From UBA10427 sp003500135 (GTDB lineage: Bacteria > Bacteroidota > Bacteroidia > Cytophagales > Cyclobacteriaceae), in contig CAWZYQ010000045.1 in NCBI GenBank assembly GCA_963966275.1, forward strand, positions 1 to 25,461: a stretch of DNA of 25,461 nt, given 5' to 3'. This document shows positions 1 through 8,120 of the stretch, one piece after another; the first letter of the stretch is position 1, and the number at the start of each line of letters is the position of its first letter. The position numbers and the translations under genes were made by a program. Below the pieces are notes generated by a model. The model saw only the letters and a list, made by a program, of their open reading frames with translations, did not search any database and was not told the DNA's origin.

Positions 1-323
1 AATCCTCCTAAGTTAGAAAGTATTATGCTTCCGACGAAGGAGGATTTGTTCAACTGAATGTATAATGCTGCCGTAGGGCTATCAACTACCGATCCTGCCC
101 CTAAAATCATATTAGGCAGCTCTTGTAGGGCAAATTTATTTAACTCGCCAAATACCTCATGGGCAAAATCGCCACGATTTGTGAACTCAAAAACGCGAAC
201 CCCTCCATCATAACACGCCTTGAGTACTTTCTTGGCAACTTCCAAATCCTTATGGTAAAACACGGGCGCCATGCCGGTTTCATACATCTGTGTTGCTACG
301 GTTAATCTGCTATACTTTGCCAT
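1..323 (-). CDS. eda: KDPG/KHG aldolase (2-dehydro-3-deoxy-phosphogluconate aldolase), 3' end cut by window edge
   Basis: The reading frame begins at ATG 323 and runs off the window at base 1, giving about 107 residues of a family usually near 215. It starts MAKYSRLTVATQMYETGMAP and contains VFEFTNRGDFAHEVF, the segment with the conserved catalytic-site Glu (FEFTNRG), then LGAGSVVDSPTAALYIQL, matching the family GxGTV...A motif. The enzyme cleaves 2-keto-3-deoxy-6-phosphogluconate to pyruvate and glyceraldehyde-3-phosphate in the cytosol, the last Entner-Doudoroff-type step of uronate breakdown. It lies 10 bp after kdgK and is surely co-transcribed with it. The last ~15 visible residues (NKSSFVGSIILSNLGG) fit the family poorly, where GANFxVxPxL is expected, so the edge may contain sequence errors. 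Confidence 0.85.
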   Translation of the reverse strand, partial: MAKYSRLTVATQMYETGMAPVFYHKDLEVAKKVLKACYDGGVRVFEFTNRGDFAHEVFGELNKFALQELPNMILGAGSVVDSPTAALYIQLNKSSFVGSIILSNLGG

Positions 324-333
324 AATCATTCTT

Positions 334-1368
334 TTATCTTGATACTCTTCCCGATGCATCACCCTGCATTAGTTTTTCTACTTCTTCAATTGTGACCAGG
401 TTGGCATCTCCATGTATAGTATGTTTCAGGCACGATGCCGCTACTGCAAAATCAAGCGCCTTCTGGTCGTCCTGATAATGGATCAATCCGTAAATGAGGC
501 CGCCCATAAAAGAGTCGCCACCGCCAACACGGTCAACGATGTGCGTAATTTGATAGGTAGGGGCATGAAATAGTTTTTTGCCATCGTGCAGCACACCCGA
601 CCAGGTGTTGTGGCTGGCACTAATTGACCCCCTGAGGGTTGTAATGATCTTCCTGGCCCGCGGAAATCTTTTCATCATTTGTTGACATACCGACAAATAG
701 GCATCTGCCTCCATTGTATCTCCTTTGGTGATGTCCACATTTTCGGGGTGGATGCCAAAGTGGGCGGCGGCATCTTCCTCATTGCCCAAAATGATATCAG
801 TACCGGCTACCAGTGGCTCCATAATCCCCTCCGATTGTTTCCCGTATTTCCAAAGCTTTTTTCGGTAGTTCAGGTCGCATGAAACGGTTATGCCCATTTT
901 ATTGGCCACCTCGATCGCTTCTTTGCAGGCATCGGCAGCTCCTTGTGAAATAGCCGGAGTAATGCCCGTCCAGTGAAACCATTGCGCACTGCCAAATACT
1001 TTTTCCCAATCGACCATGCCGGGTTGGATATCTGACATAGCGGAATGCGCCCGGTCATACACGACCTTGCTGCCGCGGCTGACGGCCCCGGTTTCCAAAA
1101 AATAGATGCCCAGCCGCTCGCCACCATACAGTACGTGCGCGGTACCCACATTTCTTTTGCGCATTTCCATTATTGCACAAGCGCCAATATCGTTCTGCGG
1201 TACGCGGGTTACAAATTCTACGGGAAGGCCATAGTTGGCCAGCGAAACGGCGACATTGGATTCACCGCCGCCGTATACAACCTCGAATTGGTTGGCCTGA
1301 GAAAACCGCTGGTAGCCCGGCGGTGCAAGCCGTAGCATGATCTCTCCAAATGTGACAATATTTTTCAT
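334..1368 (-). CDS. kdgK: 2-keto-3-deoxygluconate kinase, PfkB family
   Basis: The 344-residue protein starts at ATG 1368 (MKNIVTFGEIMLRLAPPG), the classic opening of bacterial KDG kinases. The PfkB ribokinase signature DRVGGGDSFMGGLIYGL near residue 285 carries the catalytic Asp of GGGDSF. The N-terminal substrate-side motif YGGGESNVAVSLANYG lies near residue 32. It phosphorylates 2-keto-3-deoxygluconate with ATP to KDPG, the substrate of the aldolase 10 bp downstream. Upstream it is 13 bp from the end of uxaC, so the genes form one operon. Length and motifs are complete. A sugar kinase of another PfkB subfamily is possible in principle, but the pairing with Eda and UxaC makes KdgK the best call. 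Confidence 0.9.
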   Translation of the reverse strand: MKNIVTFGEIMLRLAPPGYQRFSQANQFEVVYGGGESNVAVSLANYGLPVEFVTRVPQNDIGACAIMEMRKRNVGTAHVLYGGERLGIYFLETGAVSRGSKVVYDRAHSAMSDIQPGMVDWEKVFGSAQWFHWTGITPAISQGAADACKEAIEVANKMGITVSCDLNYRKKLWKYGKQSEGIMEPLVAGTDIILGNEEDAAAHFGIHPENVDITKGDTMEADAYLSVCQQMMKRFPRARKIITTLRGSISASHNTWSGVLHDGKKLFHAPTYQITHIVDRVGGGDSFMGGLIYGLIHYQDDQKALDFAVAASCLKHTIHGDANLVTIEEVEKLMQGDASGRVSR

Positions 1369-1381
1369 GGTTTATTCTGGT

Positions 1382-2785
1382 TTATTCATTGAAATCAAAG
1401 TACTCCCTGGCGTTGAAATAGGATATATCGGCAATAATCTTCCCGATCCAATCCATGTCCTCTGGTAATTCCCCTCTTTCGATATCCTGCCCGAAAAGGT
1501 TGCACAAAACACGACGGAAATACTCGTGGCGCGGATATGACAAAAAGCTTCTTGAATCAGTGAGCATACCAATGAAACAGCTGATCAATCCCATATTGGA
1601 GAGGGCATTCATTTGCCGTTTCATCCCATCTTTTTGATCGAGAAACCACCACCCCGAACCAAACTGGACCTTACCTTTGATCGATCCGTCGTTGTAGTTG
1701 CCTACCATGGTAGCAAAAACTTCGTTGTCGGCAGGGTTCAGATTGTACAGAATGGTTTTAGGTAGATGATTGCTGCTGTCGAGCCGGTTGAAAAAGCGTG
1801 ACAAATTTTGAGCCTGGGGGAAATCGCCAATGGAGTCGAAACCGGTGTCCGGACCGATCTCACGTATCATCCGGTCGTTGTTATTTCGCAGTGCGCCGAG
1901 GTGAAATTGTTGCGCCCAACCATATTTATGATACAGGGTTGATAATTGGTGCAGCACGGCTGCCTGGTAAGCAGCCTCTTCTTCAGGCGAAAGCTTTGAT
2001 CCATTCAGGGCCTTTCCAAAAGTCTGGTTGACATCATTCAATCGAAAATCTGCTCCGAAAATATTTTGCAGGCCATGATCAGAAAGGCGGCAACCGTTTT
2101 GATGGAAGAACTCCACTCTTTTTTCCAGTGCCGTAAAGAGGCCATCAAGATCATTGATCTCCGTTTTGGCTTTTACCGACAGATTGTCAATGTAACTAGT
2201 GAATTCACCAGAGCCAATGGAAAAAACTTTATCAGGCCTGAAAGTCGGACGAACACTTATTTCGAAGTCATCATTTTGCATAGCCATATGATGCTGAAGA
2301 TCATCGGTCGGGTCATCTGTAGTACAAACGACCTCAACATTCATGTTGCGCATCATGCCCTGGGTACTTAAATCCGGGTGTTGAAGCATTTCCATTGTCT
2401 TGTCAAAAACCTGACCGGAAGTGTCAGGGTTTAAAGGCTGGTCTATTCCAAAATAGCGATAGAGTTCAAGATGTGTCCAGTGGTATAAAGGGTTTCGTAA
2501 TGTGTAAGGGACCGTAAGGGCCCATTTTTCAAACTTCTCACGGTCTGAGGCGCTACCTGTAATGTATTTTTCTTCGATACCCAAAGTGCGCATGGCCCTC
2601 CACTTGTAATGATCGCCGTTAATCCAGACCTGGGTTATGTTGTCAAAACGCTTATTGGTCGCTATTTCATCGGGAGGAAGGTGGCAATGATAATCGATGA
2701 TGGGTTGGTTTTTCGCATAATCGTGATAAAGCCTTTGGGAAAACTTGTTGGTGAGTAGGAAATCTTCGTGTATGATGCTTTTCAT
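1382..2785 (-). CDS. uxaC: Glucuronate isomerase
   Basis: The frame is open from a GTG at 2809, but the ATG at 2785 (MKSIIHEDFLLTN) matches the usual UxaC start and gives 467 residues, close to the family norm of about 470. The metal-binding motif IDYHCHLPPDEIA sits near residue 31, and further conserved blocks include HQNGCRLSDHGL, FHLGALRNNN and a C-terminal SRSFLSYPRHEYFRR. The enzyme belongs to the amidohydrolase superfamily and converts D-glucuronate to D-fructuronate (also D-galacturonate to D-tagaturonate) in the cytosol. It sits between the LacI-type regulator (30 bp upstream) and kdgK (13 bp downstream). The reductase and dehydratase that link fructuronate to KDG are not in this window and may lie beyond base 1. 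Confidence 0.95.
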   Translation of the reverse strand: MKSIIHEDFLLTNKFSQRLYHDYAKNQPIIDYHCHLPPDEIATNKRFDNITQVWINGDHYKWRAMRTLGIEEKYITGSASDREKFEKWALTVPYTLRNPLYHWTHLELYRYFGIDQPLNPDTSGQVFDKTMEMLQHPDLSTQGMMRNMNVEVVCTTDDPTDDLQHHMAMQNDDFEISVRPTFRPDKVFSIGSGEFTSYIDNLSVKAKTEINDLDGLFTALEKRVEFFHQNGCRLSDHGLQNIFGADFRLNDVNQTFGKALNGSKLSPEEEAAYQAAVLHQLSTLYHKYGWAQQFHLGALRNNNDRMIREIGPDTGFDSIGDFPQAQNLSRFFNRLDSSNHLPKTILYNLNPADNEVFATMVGNYNDGSIKGKVQFGSGWWFLDQKDGMKRQMNALSNMGLISCFIGMLTDSRSFLSYPRHEYFRRVLCNLFGQDIERGELPEDMDWIGKIIADISYFNAREYFDFNE

Positions 2786-2815
2786 ATTACTGGGATCAAT
2801 CGGTTGCACAAAATT

Positions 2816-3844
2816 TTAGGTTTTTGACCTTTTTGATGACTGTCTGATCATCAGTTCGGGTTTTAGATAAATCTTCTGAGCAATATCTGACATGGTATCC
2901 CCATTGATCTGTTCCATTAATAATTTGGCGGCAATGTGCCCCATTTTATTGCTGTTTTGATCAACCGAGGAAAGTGATGGGTCAAGATATTGCGTAAAAG
3001 GCTCGTTGCTGAAGCCCACAATGCCAAATTCGTCAGGTACGCTTATATTTTGTTCCTTTAAAACCTGTAAGGCGCCGAGTGCCGAAAAGTCACTGGAAGA
3101 GAAAAGGGCATCGGGTCTTTGCTTTCCTTTCAACAAACGGCAAATACCTTTCCGGCCCTCAGAAACCTGGCTGTTCATTTCAATTATCCACTTTTTATTG
3201 ATAGGTAATTTATAATCTTCCAGGGCGCTTTGATAGCCCCGGAGTCGCTCTTTGTAAATACTGATTTTTTCCGGTCCTGTGAAATGGGCAATGCGCGTAT
3301 AGCCCTGCCGGATCAGATGCTCAACAGCTTTGTAAGCGCCCAGAAAATCATCAATCACTACTGAGCAATTGTCGAGGGAGTTGATCAGTCTGTCAAATAA
3401 TACAACTGAAATACCCTTATCCTGTAAGGCCTTCAGGTGATCAAAATTAGTTGATTCTTTGGCTGCTGATATGATCATACCTGATACGCGGGCATTTAGT
3501 AAGGTTTGTATACTTTGTATTTCATCTTCCAGCTTTTCATGGGTCTGGCAAATGGTAACATGAAAGCCGGCTTTTTTGGTTTCTTCTTCTACTCCCCTGA
3601 TGACCGAAGCAAAAAAACTCCGGTCAATAAAAGGTACAATGATCCCGATCGTATTGGATTTACCCCTGCGCAGCGCGGAGGCCAGTGTGTTGGGTTCGTA
3701 CCCAAATTTCCTGGCGGTCTCAAAAACCTTTTTTTTTGTTTTTTCGCTTATGCGTGGATGATCATTTAAGGCACGGGAAACGGTAGAGGCCGTAACGTCG
3801 AGTTCCCTGGCCAGATCATGGATGGTATACTTCTTTTTGATCAT
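2816..3844 (-). CDS. LacI-family transcriptional regulator of the glucuronate/KDG operon
   Basis: The chosen start is ATG 3844 (MIKKKYTIHDLARELDVTAS); a GTG two codons upstream is also in frame. The 342-residue protein has the LacI helix-turn-helix at residues 5-30 (TIHDLARELDVTASTVSRAL), the hinge helix (NTLASALRRG) and a periplasmic-binding-protein-like effector domain opening with NTIGIIVPFIDRSFFASVIRG. It lies first in a minus-strand operon with uxaC, kdgK and eda, so its effector is probably a uronate pathway intermediate such as KDG; that is inference from context. A palindrome of LacI type sits about 58 bp upstream of its start, which suggests autoregulation of the whole operon. Confidence 0.9.
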   Translation of the reverse strand: MIKKKYTIHDLARELDVTASTVSRALNDHPRISEKTKKKVFETARKFGYEPNTLASALRRGKSNTIGIIVPFIDRSFFASVIRGVEEETKKAGFHVTICQTHEKLEDEIQSIQTLLNARVSGMIISAAKESTNFDHLKALQDKGISVVLFDRLINSLDNCSVVIDDFLGAYKAVEHLIRQGYTRIAHFTGPEKISIYKERLRGYQSALEDYKLPINKKWIIEMNSQVSEGRKGICRLLKGKQRPDALFSSSDFSALGALQVLKEQNISVPDEFGIVGFSNEPFTQYLDPSLSSVDQNSNKMGHIAAKLLMEQINGDTMSDIAQKIYLKPELMIRQSSKRSKT

Positions 3845-3902
3845 CTGCACAGTTGTTGAGTTTGCTGCACAATGTCAGAGTTTCAGGCATTGTGAAATTT
3901 TG

Positions 3903-3916
3903 TGTAAACGATTGCA
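3903..3916 (-). promoter_or_regulatory. Candidate LacI-type operator upstream of the uronate operon
   Basis: The minus-strand sequence TGCAATCGTTTACA is an imperfect 14-bp palindrome around a central CG (10 of 14 positions symmetric). This is the form typical of LacI-family operators. It lies 58 bp before the ATG of the LacI-type gene that begins the uxaC-kdgK-eda operon, the position expected for an autoregulatory site. Binding is inferred, not shown. Confidence 0.5.
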
Positions 3917-4002
3917 CCAATTTAAAAGAATGTGTGTAAAACGAAAATAAATGAAAGGAAATTGCCCCGGGTTGATGGGTTTTGGACGGAGCGGAAAGCA
4001 AT

Positions 4003-4035
4003 AAAAAACCGGATGGTAAGTACCACCCGGCTTTT
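4003..4035 (-). terminator. Rho-independent terminator after the FAS1 lipoprotein gene
   Basis: Read on the minus strand, AAAAGCCGGGTGGTA and TACCATCCGGTTTT pair around a short CT loop with one or two bulges, followed by a run of T. It lies 24 bp after the stop of the FAS1-domain gene. The A-rich 5' flank could also make it work from the plus strand. Confidence 0.8.
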
Positions 4036-4059
4036 AACCTATCAGACCAGGATATGTAT

Positions 4060-5075
4060 TTAGAGAGTCGGTAATATTACGCGGTTCAACTCGTGGATCA
4101 CGCCGTTGGTGGCCTGTATATTCAGCGCACTGGTTTCCAGAGGGGCTACCCTGCCATTTTCATCGACGATAGATGGAGCACCGCTAAGATCGAAGGTTAT
4201 AGTTCCTCCATTCAAAGCATTCACCATGAGGCCATCTGAAAGGTCACTGGAGAACACCCTGCCATCCACAACGTGGTACAGCAATACGTTTGTGAGTATG
4301 TCTACCGGAATATCATCGAGACTGGCAAATCCCAATTCTCCCAACAGATCTATAAAGGCGTCGTTGTTAGGAGCAAAAACATTATAATTGACATCATCAG
4401 TGAAAGCGCCTACCAGATCAGCCTTGATCAGGGCATCTCTCAGAATGCTAAATCGATCGGTACCTACCTCAATATCAACAATGCTATTTGTAGGGGGTAA
4501 CAGCACACGGTCGATAACATGGATCACACCGTTGAGGGCACGAAGGTCAGCCCGGATCACCTCAGATTCATTGATAAAAATGCCATTGTTGAAGCTTACT
4601 TCTACTGCAGCTCCGTGAAGGGTAGGCACAAAACCTTCGGTTAGATCTCTTGAGAAAACTTTTCCATCTACGACATGATATAATAATATTTTGTCCAGAT
4701 CAGGTACCCGCCCTACATTCCATGGATATATACCCAATGAGGCGAAGGCAGCATCGGTTGGTGCAAACACAGTAAGTTTGTTTCTTACTACTGAGTTGAA
4801 CAAATCTGTCTTTTTAAGCGCAACAAATAGGGTAAAGAAAGTAGGAATACGTCGTGCTCTATACCTCTTTCTATGTTTCCGCGCTTCTTCCAGACTACTG
4901 AAGCCCTCCAGAGGGTCAGTAATAGGGTAGCTCAATTCTTCATTAAAATTTTCAAGGGTTGTGGGGATGTCCTGTAAATCAGGCTTTGGGGCAACAACAT
5001 CTTCCCGTTGGTTACATGCAGTAAAAACGAATGTGAATATTAATACCGCGACAGTACATGGGATAACTTTTTCAT
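4060..5075 (-). CDS. Lipoprotein with two fasciclin (FAS1) domains; start region appears frameshifted
   Basis: The body of the frame is intact and carries two FAS1 domains, about residues 76-195 and 205-338 in corrected numbering. Each has the H1 motif (TVFAPTDAAF, NVFAPNNDAF), the H-box LLYHVVDG, and the terminal NGVIHVIDRVLLP or NGVIHELNRVILP. FAS1 domains mediate adhesion at the cell surface or in the envelope. In frame, the only ATG is far upstream at 5223 and gives an unlikely N-terminus. ATG 5075 followed by six A instead of the five present would give MKKVIPC...LIFTFVFTAC-NQ, a textbook lipoprotein signal with Cys 21. The length from 5075 is 1016 nt, and one added base gives exactly 339 codons. 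So the true start is probably 5075 with a one-base deletion, real or a sequencing error. A terminator follows at 4003-4035. Confidence 0.8.
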
Positions 5076-5124
5076 AGTTATAAGTTTTGGTTGAACATGA
5101 ATGAAATGTATCAACAAAACCTGC

Positions 5125-5132
5125 AAACGTTT
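5125..5132. promoter_or_regulatory. Possible LacI-type operator core upstream of the FAS1 lipoprotein gene
   Basis: AAACGTTT is a perfect 8-bp palindrome inside TGCAAACGTTTTCG. It lies about 50 bp before the inferred start at 5075 and resembles the operator TGCAATCGTTTACA found before the LacI-type gene nearby. It may be bound by the same or another LacI-family protein; this is a weak inference from a short match. Confidence 0.25.
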
Positions 5133-5318
5133 TCGGGGTTAGCGTTAGGGATCGAATTTCACTCTGAATTGTTAAATGAGAGGAGCGAATTGTAGAAACA
5201 GCAGTGCAGTTTTCAGATTGCACATGCTGTGATTAAATACGAAGGATTCATGCAATTTTGAAAACAATTTGTAAATTCATTGGTAAATTATTTTAATAAA
5301 AACTATTAACCACGCAAT

Positions 5319-6329
5319 ATGAAATTTTATACCCTTCTGTTTTCCTTTCTTCTGTTTTCTACGGTTCTCAATGCTCAAATCGATAGTCTGGTCGCCAAAA
5401 ACGGTGACGTTATCATTGGGGAGATCAAGTCGCTTGAAAGAGGCGTTATTATCATGGAAACCGATTACAGCGATAGTGATTTTAAGATCGAATGGGATGG
5501 TGTGGCCCGCATCTATACCCAAACGCTTTTTATAATAAATACCTCTGATGGCAAGAAGTACAATGGAAGTATCCAAAGCGCCTCTGATGAAAATATTCAA
5601 CTCAACACGTTTGAGTATGGCGTTATCACAACAAACAAGAACAATTTAGTGTATCTCAAAAACTTTGACCAGGGTTTTTGGAGTCGATTGAGTGTTTCAA
5701 TCGATCTGGGTTTTTCATTGACGAGGGCCCAGGACCTGAGGCAGTATAGTATGAGAGCAAATGCTGGTTATCTAACCAAAAGCTGGCAGTTGCTGGCGAA
5801 TTACAACTGGGTTCGCTCAACTCAGGCTGAAACAGACGACATTAAAAGAACCGACGCTTCAGTGAGTTTCCGGTATTTCCTGGCGAAAAGCTGGAACGCA
5901 TTCAGTGAACTGAATACCCTTTCCAATACCGAGCAACAACTGGATTTGCGTTCAACCCTAACGGTAGGTATTGGTAAATTTATATTTCATACCAATAGAA
6001 CGTACTGGAACTTTGGTGTAGGAATTACTGGTAACAATGAGTTTTATTTCGAGTCACAAGATGACCGAAGGAGTTTGGAGGGATTAATTGGAACTGAACT
6101 CAATTTGTTTGACATAGGGGATTTGAGTTTGCTCAGTTCGCTATCGGTCTTTCCCAGCATCACTGAAACCGGACGTTTGCGTACCGACTTCAAATTCGAT
6201 CTTAAGTACGATCTGCCAAAGGATTTTTATATTAAAACGGGGCTTACGCTGAATTACGATAACCAACCGGTAGAAGGCACTCCGGAATCGGATTATGTAT
6301 TTCAAACCAGTTTTGGATGGGAATTGTAA
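5319..6329 (+). CDS. DUF481-family outer-membrane beta-barrel protein
   Basis: The 336-residue protein starts at ATG 5319 with a signal peptide (MKFYTLLFSFLLFSTVLNA, cleavage before QIDSL). Residues about 20-110 form a small beta-rich region (KNGDVIIGEIKSLERGVIIM; SDGKKYNGSIQS). Residues 120-336 alternate in the way of an outer-membrane barrel and end in an aromatic-rich strand, FQTSFGWEL, with a terminal hydrophobic residue. This layout fits DUF481 (YdiY-like) proteins, whose function is not settled. It is transcribed divergently from the FAS1 gene and converges on dinB with only 3 bp between the two stop codons. The family call is from memory of its layout, not from a search. Confidence 0.75.
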   Translation: MKFYTLLFSFLLFSTVLNAQIDSLVAKNGDVIIGEIKSLERGVIIMETDYSDSDFKIEWDGVARIYTQTLFIINTSDGKKYNGSIQSASDENIQLNTFEYGVITTNKNNLVYLKNFDQGFWSRLSVSIDLGFSLTRAQDLRQYSMRANAGYLTKSWQLLANYNWVRSTQAETDDIKRTDASVSFRYFLAKSWNAFSELNTLSNTEQQLDLRSTLTVGIGKFIFHTNRTYWNFGVGITGNNEFYFESQDDRRSLEGLIGTELNLFDIGDLSLLSSLSVFPSITETGRLRTDFKFDLKYDLPKDFYIKTGLTLNYDNQPVEGTPESDYVFQTSFGWEL

Positions 6330-6332
6330 GAT

Positions 6333-7415
6333 CTAGAAATTAAGCGTCAGCTGAATGCTTTCATTTTTTTCAATGAAGTTCGATAAGCTAAGGCCAAGCA
6401 GTCGAATACCACGCTGATCCATTTCCGTTTCATCAAACAGTTCCCTCGCCATTTGTCTGATCTTTTCAGCATCCAACCATTGGTTTACCAGTGTTCGGCT
6501 GCGGGTGATCGTCTGGAAATCGCCGTACCTCAGTTTAAGGGTTAGGGTACGTGCCCTGACCGGTAATCTTTTCAAATCCTCCTCCAGCAGTTCAGCGATA
6601 TACATCAGCCGCTCCAGCTGTTTGTCGCGGCCATAAATGTCCTCATCGAAGGTGCGTTCATTGCCCATCGACTTTCGCTTACGATCGGGCTTTACTTCCC
6701 GGTCGTCAATACCCCGGCAGATATGGTAATAGTAGTGGCCAACTTTCCCAAAAATGTGTGTCAGTGAGGCCAAATCATATTTTTTCAAATCTTTGCCCCT
6801 GAAAATACCCATGCGGTGCATTTTCTCCGCCGTTTTTTTACCAATACCATGAAACCGACCAATGGCCAGTTTTTCGACAAAGTCCGGCCCCTGATCGGGA
6901 GTGATCACATATAAGCCATCGGGCTTATCCATATCGCTGGCGGTTTTGGCGAGGAATTTATTGTAAGAAACCCCGGCAGAGGCTGTGAGGCCTGTTTTTT
7001 CTTTGATTTTCTTCTTAATGTCCCTGGAGATCAAAGTAGCGGAGGGCAAGCCCGCTTTATTGTGCGTTACGTCGAGGTAGGCTTCGTCCAGTGATAGCGG
7101 CTCTACCAGATCGGTGTATTCCAAAAAAACCTCTCTTATCTCTTTCGACACAGCTTTGTACACATCGAACCGGGGCTTTACAAAAATGATATCAGGACAT
7201 TGTGAATAGGCAATTTTGGAAGGCATGGCCGACTTCACTCCGTACTTTCTCGCTTCATAACTTGCCGCTGCTACCACCCCTCTTTCCCGGCTGCCACCCA
7301 CGGCTACCGGTTTGCCCTGCAATTCGGGATTATCACGCTGCTCGATAGAAGCGTAAAACGCATCCATGTCTACATGAATGATTTTCCTGATATCGTCCGT
7401 ACTGACTGAAGACAT
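6333..7415 (-). CDS. dinB: DNA polymerase IV (Y-family translesion polymerase)
   Basis: The 360-residue protein starts at ATG 7415. The catalytic motifs are present: IIHVDMDAFYASIE with Asp 16, and SLDEAYLD with Asp 110 and Glu 111. The palm/fingers motif VAAASYEARKYGVKSAMP, the helix-hairpin-helix thumb (IGRFHGIGKKTAEKMHRMGI) and the little-finger domain follow. The protein ends in QLTLNF, a match to the C-terminal QLxLxF beta-clamp-binding motif, so the gene is complete. It copies damaged DNA with low fidelity in the SOS or stress response. No LexA box could be recognised in the 108 bp before it. It is convergent with the DUF481 gene and divergent from the ECF sigma gene. Confidence 0.95.
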   Translation of the reverse strand: MSSVSTDDIRKIIHVDMDAFYASIEQRDNPELQGKPVAVGGSRERGVVAAASYEARKYGVKSAMPSKIAYSQCPDIIFVKPRFDVYKAVSKEIREVFLEYTDLVEPLSLDEAYLDVTHNKAGLPSATLISRDIKKKIKEKTGLTASAGVSYNKFLAKTASDMDKPDGLYVITPDQGPDFVEKLAIGRFHGIGKKTAEKMHRMGIFRGKDLKKYDLASLTHIFGKVGHYYYHICRGIDDREVKPDRKRKSMGNERTFDEDIYGRDKQLERLMYIAELLEEDLKRLPVRARTLTLKLRYGDFQTITRSRTLVNQWLDAEKIRQMARELFDETEMDQRGIRLLGLSLSNFIEKNESIQLTLNF

Positions 7416-7523
7416 AATTTAAAATACGTAAATTATGTACTAATCCTTTTCAAAAAAAAATGAGGTGGATTAAAACTTTTTGGAACATGGCTGCATCCTC
7501 TTTATGTAAGCCATGAACTCCGG

Positions 7524-8120
7524 ATGACAAAACTATTAAGAGATATCGCATTGGGCCATAGCCAGAGTATTATTGAAAAAGCCAGAAATGGCGATGATAA
7601 AGCATTTACCAAGTTGGTCGGACTTTGGTTCAAAAAGATATATAACTTCTGTCTGAAATATTTCGGCGATCATGACATGGCGATGGAAACGACACAGAAG
7701 ACGTTTATCGCCCTTTACCAGAACCTGACGGAAATAAGGGATACCGAAAGGCTTAAATTCTGGCTTTACAAAGTAGCGCGAAACTATTGCTACGAAGAAG
7801 GGCGAAAGCAAAAGAAAACGGGTTTATTATCTATTTTTCAAAACCAGGAAGTAGAGCAAAAGCCTGACAGCTATTTTCACCCGGAAAGAAAATTACAAAC
7901 CATGGAAAAAGAACAATGGGTCAGCAGCTTGTTGTTGACCCTTCCGGACGAACAGCGTACGGTAATCATCATGAAAGAATATGAAGACATGAAATTCAGG
8001 GAGATCGCCGAGGTGCTCGATATATCGGAAAACACCGTGAAGTCGCGGTTGTACTACGGGCTGAAAAGCTTGCGCAAACAAATAGAACAGAGTGGTTACG
8101 CATATAAGGAAGAGGTATGA
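7524..8120 (+). CDS. ECF-type RNA polymerase sigma factor
   Basis: The 198-residue protein carries sigma region 2 at about residues 25-95 (DDKAFTKLVGLWFKKIYNFCLKYFGDHDMAMETTQKTFIALY is its span; the end reads FWLYKVARNYCYEEGRK). Sigma region 4 is at about 138-188 (LPDEQRTVIIMKEYEDMKFREIAEVLDISENTVKSRLYYGLKSLR spans the helix-turn-helix). There is no region 3, as in all ECF factors. The stop overlaps the next start by 4 bp (ATGA), so it is translationally coupled to the membrane protein that follows, a normal sigma/anti-sigma arrangement. It likely directs RNA polymerase to an envelope-related regulon, including its own promoter. Confidence 0.93.
   Translation: MTKLLRDIALGHSQSIIEKARNGDDKAFTKLVGLWFKKIYNFCLKYFGDHDMAMETTQKTFIALYQNLTEIRDTERLKFWLYKVARNYCYEEGRKQKKTGLLSIFQNQEVEQKPDSYFHPERKLQTMEKEQWVSSLLLTLPDEQRTVIIMKEYEDMKFREIAEVLDISENTVKSRLYYGLKSLRKQIEQSGYAYKEEV

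Noticed and set aside
5076..5223. N-terminal extension of the FAS1 protein from ATG 5223
   Set aside because: It has no signal-peptide character at its start and places the lipobox nearly 70 residues inside the protein; the one-base shift at 5068-5072 explains the gene better.
7482..7486. GGAAC before the ECF sigma gene as an autoregulated -35 box
   Set aside because: Only five bases match and no clear -10 partner stands at the proper distance.
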